Part shown: positions 58,241 to 64,000 of the stretch, in pieces | Layout: each line of letters begins with the position of its first letter | Numbering within the stretch: position 1 is the first letter of the stretch | Assembly: GCA_007376295.1 (NCBI GenBank) | Contig: VMGB01000002.1 | Location: 62,001 to 126,000, forward strand | Origin: Parcubacteria group bacterium Gr01-1014_13 | GTDB lineage: Bacteria > Patescibacteria > ABY1 > Magasanikbacterales > GWA2-37-8 | Direction: 5' to 3' | Length of the DNA stretch: 64,000 nt | Program-made: the position numbers and the translations under genes | The notes under the pieces: model-generated | Told to the model about the DNA's origin: nothing | Databases searched by the model: none | Seen by the model: the letters and a program-made list of their open reading frames with translations, nothing else

Positions 58241-58267
58241 AAGCAACCCATTGTAGGGGTTGCTTTG
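58241..58267. terminator. Terminator downstream of the 58287 gene
   Basis: A 9-bp stem AAGCAACCC/GGGTTGCTT; in the minus orientation it ends the Cys-rich gene. Confidence 0.7.
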
Positions 58268-58286
58268 AAAAAAGATCGGAGTGCTT

Positions 58287-58622
58287 TTACCAAAACCAGT
58301 GCCAAAATTGCCACCAGGGATAAGTTTGTTTTTTCTTACCCCATTCTTCGGGGATGCCTTTTATGACAACCCCACTGCCTTTTTCGGAAGCATCATGGAA
58401 TTCTTGGGATGTGGCCCTTTTTTTCGGTATATCTTTTTTATCGGCACACTCCCGGCAGTGACCATAAAACAATTCATAGTCGGCCTTGGCGCAATACCGG
58501 CATTTTAATCTGGGCGGGGCTCCGAATAGCCCTCCCATGTCAGCGAGATAAATAGGGTGTTTTTCCCATTCAGCCTTGAGCGGCTCTTTCGGATCTTCTC
58601 GAAATGGACCGTCTTTTCCCAT
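58287..58622 (-). CDS. Small zinc-ribbon-like protein
   Basis: A 111-residue protein. RLKCRYCAKADYELFYGHCRECADKK (CxxC and CxxC, in pieces about 38-61) gives a probable zinc ribbon. The C-terminus is Trp-rich (YPWWQFWHWFW). The start follows GAGGAGG. It has a promoter TTGACT-17-TAAAAT (minus strand, 58646-58674) divergent from that of proS. N-terminus resembles that of the 55925 gene weakly. Confidence 0.6.
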   Translation of the reverse strand: MGKDGPFREDPKEPLKAEWEKHPIYLADMGGLFGAPPRLKCRYCAKADYELFYGHCRECADKKDIPKKRATSQEFHDASEKGSGVVIKGIPEEWGKKKQTYPWWQFWHWFW

Positions 58623-58645
58623 AAGACCACCTCCTCAAGATTTGG

Positions 58646-58674
58646 ATTTTATTGTAAAAATAGAAAAAAGTCAA
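58646..58674 (-). promoter_or_regulatory. Promoter of the 58287 gene (TTGACT-17-TAAAAT)
   Basis: Read on the minus strand: -35 at 58669-58674, -10 at 58646-58651. Confidence 0.65.
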
Positions 58675-58687
58675 GCATAAACAGCTG

Positions 58688-58716
58688 TTGCCAACGAAAT
58701 TAACGCATGGTAGAAT
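58688..58716 (+). promoter_or_regulatory. proS promoter (TTGCCA-17-TAGAAT)
   Basis: -35 at 58688-58693 and -10 at 58711-58716. The ATG at 58707 lies inside this element, which argues that proS starts at 58737. Confidence 0.6.
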
Positions 58717-58736
58717 TAAACAAGTTTAAATTTTCT

Positions 58737-59984
58737 ATGAAATACTCTCAACTTTTCGGAAAAACCAGTAAAAGTATCCAGGCCGATGCTGACAGTGCCA
58801 ATGCTAAACTGCTCACGCAGGGCGGATTTGTGGCTAAACAGATGGCCGGTGTATATAATTATCTGCCTTTAGGATTGCGCGTTCTCACCAAAATTCAAAA
58901 TATTGTTCGTGAAGAAATGAATGCGGTAGGCGGCAATGAAATTTTAATGCCAGCCATGACCCAAGAAGCCAGTTATGTACAAACTGGCCGAGACAATATG
59001 GATGTTTTGTTTCATTTACAAGGCAGAGACGAAAGTGAATTGGTTTTGAACCCTACCCACGAAGAAGTGGTGACGCCTTTGGCGCAAAAATATATTTTTT
59101 CTTATCGCGATTTGCCAATGGCTGTATATCAAATCCAAAATAAATTCCGCAACGAACCGCGCGCTAAATCCGGACTTTTGCGTGGCAGGGAATTTAATAT
59201 GAAAGATATGTATTCTTTTCATGTTTCCCAAGAAGATCTGGATGCTTTCTATAACGAAAAAATGATTCCTGCTTACGAAAAAATTTATCAAAGATTGGGT
59301 ATTGGCAATGAAACTATTTTGACTTCCGCTTCTGGTGGAGCGTTCTCACGATATTCGCATGAATTTCAGACGCTTTGCGATATTGGCGAGGATACAGTGT
59401 ACTTGTGTGAAAAATGCGGACAAGCCATAAACAAAGAAATAATGGAAGAAGTGACTGGATGCCTTAATGACAAATGTCTGAACCCAAAAGATAATTTAGT
59501 AGAAAGAAAAGCTATTGAAGTCGGAAACATTTTTAAATTAGCCGCCCGTTTTAGCGAAGCCTTTGATTTTAAATATGCTGATTCCGAGGGTAAAGAACAA
59601 TTAGTGCAGATGGGTTGCTATGGTATTGGGCCATCTCGTCTTATGGGCGCGCTGGTAGAAGTTTTTCATGATGACAAAGGTATTATCTGGCCAAAGTCTG
59701 TGGCGCCATATGCAGTGCATTTAGTATCACTTGGAGCAGACGACAATGTAAATGAAGAAGCGGCGAAATTGTACGAAAAATTGACTGGTAAAGGTATTGA
59801 AGTTTTGTGGGATGACCGTGACGCTAGCGCCGGAGCAAAATTGGCCGATGCGGATTTAATCGGTATTCCTACCAGACTCGTGCTTTCCAAAAAGACATTA
59901 GCCGAAGACTCGGTGGAAGTAAAAGAAAGAAATGAAAAAGATGCGGAGATGGTGAAGTTGTCTGATATTCTAAAAAAGATTTAA
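58737..59984 (+). CDS. proS: Prolyl-tRNA synthetase (short form)
   Basis: This 415-residue class II synthetase, started at MKYSQLFGKT, has the motif 2 region QNKFRNEPRAKSGLLRGREF (about 134-153), TSASGGAFSRYSHEF and motif 3 GCYGIGPSRLMGA (about 296-308), with a C-terminal anticodon-binding domain (GIEVLWDDRDASAGAKLADA). The long YbaK-type editing insertion of E. coli ProRS is absent; the space holds a short CxxC-x14-C-x4-C segment (CEKCGQ..GCLNDKC) that may bind zinc. Single gene with its own promoter and terminator. Confidence 0.93.
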   Translation: MKYSQLFGKTSKSIQADADSANAKLLTQGGFVAKQMAGVYNYLPLGLRVLTKIQNIVREEMNAVGGNEILMPAMTQEASYVQTGRDNMDVLFHLQGRDESELVLNPTHEEVVTPLAQKYIFSYRDLPMAVYQIQNKFRNEPRAKSGLLRGREFNMKDMYSFHVSQEDLDAFYNEKMIPAYEKIYQRLGIGNETILTSASGGAFSRYSHEFQTLCDIGEDTVYLCEKCGQAINKEIMEEVTGCLNDKCLNPKDNLVERKAIEVGNIFKLAARFSEAFDFKYADSEGKEQLVQMGCYGIGPSRLMGALVEVFHDDKGIIWPKSVAPYAVHLVSLGADDNVNEEAAKLYEKLTGKGIEVLWDDRDASAGAKLADADLIGIPTRLVLSKKTLAEDSVEVKERNEKDAEMVKLSDILKKI

Positions 59985-59994
59985 ATTAAAATTA

Positions 59995-60020
59995 AAAAAG
60001 CCCCGTGACGGGGCTTTTTT
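59995..60020 (+). terminator. Terminator after proS
   Basis: Stem GCCCCG/CGGGGC with a 3-base loop, A run before and six T after. Confidence 0.85.
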
Positions 60021-60031
60021 GTTTTAAATTT

Positions 60032-60427
60032 TTACAAATTTTCTTCCTTGCTGCGTAGTATTCTCCAGTGAATCAGGAATAGGGGGATACCAACCACTAT
60101 CATAGAAATATCTCGGACAACATCTCGTTGTTTCTGGGCTAGACGGCTAGCTTCCTGTTGTTTGATATTTTCTTCGTTTGATTTTTCACATTCTGCTTTG
60201 GTTGGGGCTGGTACTGCTTTTGGATCTGTTGTTGGTGGTACTTCGCAGACAGCTCTGGGATAGGCATACATATCTTTGTCTGCGGCGGTAAACACCCAAG
60301 TTCTTAGAGCGATGTTTATCAGGTCAGCAGCTGAAAATACCACCATCATTAAAGCCACAAAAGATACGAGGTAGAAATACAGGCTTTTTATAACCCTACC
60401 TTTATGTGTCGGAGTATGATTTTCCAT
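60032..60427 (-). CDS. Two-helix membrane protein (DUF5671-like)
   Basis: A 131-residue protein with membrane helices at about 15-40 and 105-120 and a Pro/Lys/Glu loop that includes two Cys (AVCEVPP, AECEKS). The opening SLYFYLVSFVALMMVVFSAAD recalls the DUF5671 group. Lies 13 bp downstream of trpS on the minus strand. Function unknown. Confidence 0.55.
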   Translation of the reverse strand: MENHTPTHKGRVIKSLYFYLVSFVALMMVVFSAADLINIALRTWVFTAADKDMYAYPRAVCEVPPTTDPKAVPAPTKAECEKSNEENIKQQEASRLAQKQRDVVRDISMIVVGIPLFLIHWRILRSKEENL

Positions 60428-60440
60428 AGTTTTTAAATTA

Positions 60441-61415
60441 TTAAATTAAACCCATTTTTGTTTTGACATCTACCATTTTTTTCTCGGCAATCGCGCGCGC
60501 TTTTTTGTTCCCTTCTTCCAATATAGATTTTACTTCATTGTCATCGAGTGCATTAAATTTAGCTTGGAAATCAGAGAGGAATTCTGTGACCGTGGCGGTA
60601 AGTCCTTTTTTAAAATCCGCGTATCCTTTGCCTGTATATTCTTTTTCAATTTCTTTTATAGTTTTACCAGAAAGTAATGAATAGATAGTAAGTAAATTGG
60701 TGAGAGCTGGTTTATCCTTGCCAGATTCTATGGTACTGCCGGAATCGGTAACTGCTTTAGAGATTTTTTTGGCTGCAACTTCTGGGCTGTCGAGCAGAGC
60801 GATGTAGTTATTAGCGCTGGTAGCACTTTTACTCATTTTTTTGCTTGGGTCGTCTAGGCCCATAATGCGCGCGCCTTCTTTTTTAATTAAAGGTTCTGGC
60901 ACTAAAAAAGTTTTGCTATAAGCAGAGTTAAAACGCTCGGCCAAATCTCTCGTTAATTCCACATGTTGTTTTTGGTCTTCGCCCACAGGCACAATTTCGG
61001 GGTCGTATAATAGGATGTCGGCGGACATCAGTACTGGATAATCAAACAGACCCATGTTGATATTTTCCTTATGCTGGCTGGCTTTATCTTTAAATTGGGT
61101 CATTCGTTCTAGCTCTCCCAACTTTGCAATCGTATTTAAAACCCAAGCCAATTCAGCATGCTGTGGCACCTGTGATTGTACAAAAATTGTCGATTTATTT
61201 GGATCTATACCCAAAGCCAAATATGTTTTGGCTACATTTAAAACATTTTGTCGTAAAACTTTTGGATCTTGTTTAATCGTAATTGCGTGCAAATCGACAA
61301 TGCAATAAAAAGAATCATATTGATCTTGTAATTCAACCCAGTTTTTTATCGCGCCTAAGTAGTTGCCAAGGTGTAAATTGTTTGTCGGCTGAACGCCGGA
61401 GACAGCACGCTTCAT
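60441..61415 (-). CDS. trpS: Tryptophanyl-tRNA synthetase
   Basis: This 324-residue class I synthetase has the HIGH-like motif GVQPTNNLHLGNYLGAI (about 7-23, HLGN), the CIVDLHA segment, PVGEDQKQHVELTRDLAERF (about 142-161) and the KMSKS loop (KKMSKSA, about 194). Complete. Attaches Trp to tRNA(Trp). Confidence 0.95.
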   Translation of the reverse strand: MKRAVSGVQPTNNLHLGNYLGAIKNWVELQDQYDSFYCIVDLHAITIKQDPKVLRQNVLNVAKTYLALGIDPNKSTIFVQSQVPQHAELAWVLNTIAKLGELERMTQFKDKASQHKENINMGLFDYPVLMSADILLYDPEIVPVGEDQKQHVELTRDLAERFNSAYSKTFLVPEPLIKKEGARIMGLDDPSKKMSKSATSANNYIALLDSPEVAAKKISKAVTDSGSTIESGKDKPALTNLLTIYSLLSGKTIKEIEKEYTGKGYADFKKGLTATVTEFLSDFQAKFNALDDNEVKSILEEGNKKARAIAEKKMVDVKTKMGLI

Positions 61416-61478
61416 AACATATTTAAATAGTAATGCTGATAGTTTACAGAATTTATCCTAGGTTGTAAACCCTGTATT

Positions 61479-61515
61479 AAAAAAATTTACCCTCCGATGT
61501 TATGTAATCGGAGGG
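61479..61515 (-). terminator. Terminator of the 61529 gene
   Basis: On the minus strand, a 9-bp stem (CCCTCCGAT/ATCGGAGGG) followed by a T run (TTTTTTT). Confidence 0.75.
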
Positions 61516-61528
61516 CGAGGCGGTTGGA

Positions 61529-61705
61529 TTAGAAAATAGGGTAAGAGCGGAAGCTGCCAGGAAAATACGGTTTGTATTCCCGATATTCTTGGGGCATAAC
61601 ATGATACGGATAGTACATTTGCGGACAGCGCGGGTAACCGGCGTTTTCCGCCACCCAACTTAATGCCAAATACCAAATTTTGTCCCACCAACTATATTCT
61701 GTCAT
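61529..61705 (-). CDS. Small Tyr/Pro/Trp-rich orphan protein
   Basis: A 58-residue ORF starting MTEYSWWDKIWYLALSWVAE with an AAAGGAG site eight bases upstream. About a quarter of residues are aromatic; MYYPYHVMPQEYREYKPYF follows. A competing frame in the same DNA (61500-61691) has no ribosome site. It has a TTGACT-17-TACTAT promoter on the minus strand and its own terminator. Unknown function. Confidence 0.6.
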   Translation of the reverse strand: MTEYSWWDKIWYLALSWVAENAGYPRCPQMYYPYHVMPQEYREYKPYFPGSFRSYPIF

Positions 61706-61736
61706 CAGCAGACTCCTTTAGGTTTTTGCTAGAGGG

Positions 61737-61765
61737 ATAGTAGCTTTGATGAAGCAAAAAGTCAA
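61737..61765 (-). promoter_or_regulatory. Promoter of the 61529 gene (TTGACT-17-TACTAT)
   Basis: Minus strand: -35 at 61760-61765, -10 at 61737-61742, divergent from the large right-edge gene. Confidence 0.65.
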
Positions 61766-61938
61766 TGTCAAAAAGTTATTAACAGGCTGGGGAAAACTAT
61801 TGTTTTTAGTTGTTGGAAACTATGTTACGCTTAAAACAGAATTTGTGCTTTGGTAACAAGGCATAGAATGCTCTCTGACAATTTAATACGGTACTAACAA
61901 CAACAAAACAACAACTACAACAAAGGTAGGGTGGAATC

Positions 61939-63999
61939 ATGTCGAACAAGAAGTTGACTCCTGAAGAGGAGTTGCGTGATCTCTGTGATATTTCTGTCGT
62001 GGATGCCGTTGCTTATATCGGCGAATTGTCCCCGGGTACGGAATATTTCGAACCCGATGTGGCAGATACGCTAATCAAGTTTCTTCAGCAGACGCCGGAT
62101 CTTACCGGTGTGCTCCTGGACGGCCTGACCAGTGTGCATCGCCCGGGTATCCTTTCTGATGAGGTTGTGTTTTACAACCGTACGGAAAAAGAACTGTTGG
62201 CCCACCTGAAAAAGGTTGAGCGGCACGAGCATGTTCACTGGATGTTCAACGAATTGATGAAGATGGAAGATGAGTGGTTGGGCAAGCTCCGTGCGGCGCT
62301 TCCTGAAACCAGAATTCCTGAATCAAACTTTGTTTATTCCATTGACGGCGCTGATTTTCATGGCATGTCCGAACGCATGCTGCGGGTCATTGTCCAGTCC
62401 GGCAAAGTCAAGGTGGCGCAGTCCAAGAAAGCCTTGGAAAAGAGCAGTAGAGATTTGCAACGCAAGCTTGATGGTGTGGGTACTCTCAAAGAGAGCGATC
62501 TGCAAGCCAGACTCGGTGAATTGGAAGAGAAGCGTCGCAAGCAGGTAAAGGATCGCGCGCAAAAGCGTGTGGCCGAAACCGACAAGCAGATTGCAGAAGT
62601 CAAAAACGATATCGCTAACCTGAAAAGGTATAGGGAGCTCGAGGCTTTGCGCAAAGCTTGGAAGGATAAAGATAAAACGGATGATATCGAAAAAAGTGAC
62701 GAAGAATGGTTCGAGGTAAAGAGCGCTGTTGATATTAAACAGCAGGGTCTGGTAAAGACCCTGGTTACTTTGACTGCTGAGCGGGCTGCTTTAAATAAAG
62801 TTGCCCGCAAGAAAACGGCGCGAGAGACTCTCGATGCCAAGATTAAGAAGCTCAAAGAAGAGATCGCCGTTATCGAGGAACAAGTTAAAAACATCGCTGA
62901 TGATATTGCGGGTCTTGAAGACGAATTCAAGGATTTGCGCGAACCAGAAACCAGCGGTGTGTATCATCGTCGTGTCGATGATCACGTGAACCAGTTGTAT
63001 AAGCGGTTTCAAGAGCTTGGCGAAAAGCACGGTATTCGTATTGTGACCAAGCGCGGTGTGCTGGCCTTTGGCACACTTGGGATTGATTATGCTTATAACC
63101 GCGGACGCACTTTTTTGCCCATGCGGCGTGTGCGTCGGTTGGCAGAAGAGCATCACGGAATCATGACTGATTACCGTGAAAATATCGCGACTGTTTTGGA
63201 AGAATTGAAAGCTTCAGTCAACGATATTGATGTGGTATTGGAAGGCGGTACTCATGGAGAGTTCTTTGCCCGGTGGCAGAGGCTCCACATTACTACCGAA
63301 GAAATTCGCATGCAGCATGTGAACACTTTTTATACTGGCAACAGTGATGGAGTGAAGCACGTGCTTTTCCTTGCGGGTATGCCTTTTGAACCACAGCATA
63401 AAATTGCTAAATACTTGAAGACGGAGAAACCGAGTCGAACGCGCGGTGGTAAGCCTATTAACAGCGCTTCCCACCATTCATTTATTCGGAACTCCAGAAG
63501 ATCTGTGTCTGGTACACAGATTATGCGCAAACATCGACATGAGCTTATGTCTGTCGAAGCGATCATGTATCGGCTTTTCGAAAATAAACAGGTGCTGGAG
63601 ACGTTCAAGGCAGTAATGAGCCAGGACGATTCAGACAACCACTTGAACTCGCCGGAAATGGATCCGATGGGTACGATTGGTACTTTTGCTTTGGTAAAAC
63701 AGCTCATGAAGAATCCTTTGGAGCTGTACGGGCAGAAGGTGCATGTTGGCGGCACCCTGAACTTGGGTGATTTGGCCGAAGCTAATTCTAAGGCTTGGAA
63801 AGAGGCAACAAAGTTTCGTCGTCAGTGGATGGAGCAGGCCAAGGAAATTTCCGACCGCCTCGTAGCCACAGACACGACGGACTACAATGCTGTATTGAAA
63901 ACTTCTCTTTTCTTCCTTAATGATTTGATGGGAGGAGCAAACGAGAATCTGTGGCTTACCATGGAAGCCGTTAAGCTGTTCCTCAAAGAGAAATTTTTG
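61939..63999 (+). CDS. Large coiled-coil hypothetical protein, 3'-partial
   Basis: The frame is open from ATG 61939 to the window edge (687 codons, no stop). It is preceded by AGGTAGGGTGG and a CAA/ACA-rich leader. Residues about 145-340 are a long Lys/Glu/Ala/Arg-rich coiled coil (LQARLGELEEKRRKQVKDRA, IKKLKEEIAVIEEQVKNI). Residues about 345-550 form a globular domain with VVLEGGTHGEFFARW (about 432-446), HVLFLAGMPFEP and SASHHSFIRN, His/Asp-bearing loops that hint at but do not prove a metallophosphoesterase-like fold. No signal peptide. Codon use is more GC-rich than the core genes. Not recognised. Confidence 0.75.
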   Translation, partial: MSNKKLTPEEELRDLCDISVVDAVAYIGELSPGTEYFEPDVADTLIKFLQQTPDLTGVLLDGLTSVHRPGILSDEVVFYNRTEKELLAHLKKVERHEHVHWMFNELMKMEDEWLGKLRAALPETRIPESNFVYSIDGADFHGMSERMLRVIVQSGKVKVAQSKKALEKSSRDLQRKLDGVGTLKESDLQARLGELEEKRRKQVKDRAQKRVAETDKQIAEVKNDIANLKRYRELEALRKAWKDKDKTDDIEKSDEEWFEVKSAVDIKQQGLVKTLVTLTAERAALNKVARKKTARETLDAKIKKLKEEIAVIEEQVKNIADDIAGLEDEFKDLREPETSGVYHRRVDDHVNQLYKRFQELGEKHGIRIVTKRGVLAFGTLGIDYAYNRGRTFLPMRRVRRLAEEHHGIMTDYRENIATVLEELKASVNDIDVVLEGGTHGEFFARWQRLHITTEEIRMQHVNTFYTGNSDGVKHVLFLAGMPFEPQHKIAKYLKTEKPSRTRGGKPINSASHHSFIRNSRRSVSGTQIMRKHRHELMSVEAIMYRLFENKQVLETFKAVMSQDDSDNHLNSPEMDPMGTIGTFALVKQLMKNPLELYGQKVHVGGTLNLGDLAEANSKAWKEATKFRRQWMEQAKEISDRLVATDTTDYNAVLKTSLFFLNDLMGGANENLWLTMEAVKLFLKEKFL

Positions 64000-64000
64000 A

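Noticed and set aside
61500..61691. Minus-strand ORF of 63 codons
   Set aside because: The neighbouring frame (61529-61705) has a ribosome site and promoter; this one runs into the terminator stem.
62323..63755. Several minus-strand ORFs of 79-190 codons
   Set aside because: They are antisense to the continuous plus-strand frame of the right-edge gene, which has a ribosome site and coiled-coil composition.

Overview
This window is an AT-rich, gene-dense bacterial chromosome segment that fits a Candidate Phyla Radiation (Patescibacteria) genome, probably a Parcubacteria/ABY1-type lineage. The phylum is an inference. It rests on short conserved genes packed with little spacing, tRNAs mostly without an encoded CCA, a 415-residue ProRS without the long editing insertion, a eukaryote-like (type 2) IleRS, many lineage-specific small proteins, and TGA used as an ordinary stop, which argues against Gracilibacteria/SR1.

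Layout. 0-8 kb: the 3' end of a large surface protein (FG-GAP and LamG-like), a Nudix hydrolase, an O-antigen-ligase-like protein, DUF167, malic enzyme, a VKOR/DsbA disulfide pair and three tRNAs. 8-13 kb: MgtC-like protein, recA, a RodZ-like protein and ftsK. 13-15.3 kb: orphan genes, including a tandem triplet of small paralogues. 15.3-23.1 kb: rpoB-rpoC behind a consensus promoter and a long structured leader with an apparent attenuator. 23.1-24.7 kb: a one-gene insertion flanked by a duplicated rpoC 3' end, then an orphan small gene. 24.7-28.8 kb: yebC, ruvC, a secreted toroid/SH3b protein, a TrmH-type methyltransferase. 28.8-32 kb: sugar kinase, trxB, rpe, rpiB. 32.7-37.2 kb: ileS, NIF3-like, ruvA. 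37.2-41.9 kb: argH, a cytosine-deaminase-like amidohydrolase, gatB, a membrane protein. 41.9-45.8 kb: thymidylate/dNTP cluster (tmk, folA, thyA, dut, a nucleotide kinase, dCMP deaminase). 46-50.7 kb: orphan gene, pyruvate-kinase-like protein, rplA, an NtrC-type AAA+ regulator and a matrixin-like protease. 50.7-55 kb: small envelope/stress-type proteins, an ArsR-type regulator and a two-component system. 55-55.5 kb: a noncoding stretch with extensive base-pairing. 55.5-64 kb: VOC protein, small Cys-rich proteins, tRNA-Asn, proS, trpS, and a large coiled-coil protein running off the right edge.

Two kinds of gene organisation coexist. Housekeeping genes form tight, often overlapping operons with weak or absent Shine-Dalgarno sequences. 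Interspersed are small autonomous units, each with a near-consensus promoter (usually a 17-bp spacer), a strong AGGAGG-like ribosome site and usually its own terminator, encoding proteins I cannot assign. Two families of these are paralogous within the window: the GPKxEQ triplet at 14.4-15.2 kb and the HQxKI pair at 24.2 and 46.0 kb, the latter sharing even their terminator sequence. Together with the rpoC-3'-end cassette and the structured noncoding stretch at 55 kb, these are the best candidates for undescribed biology here.
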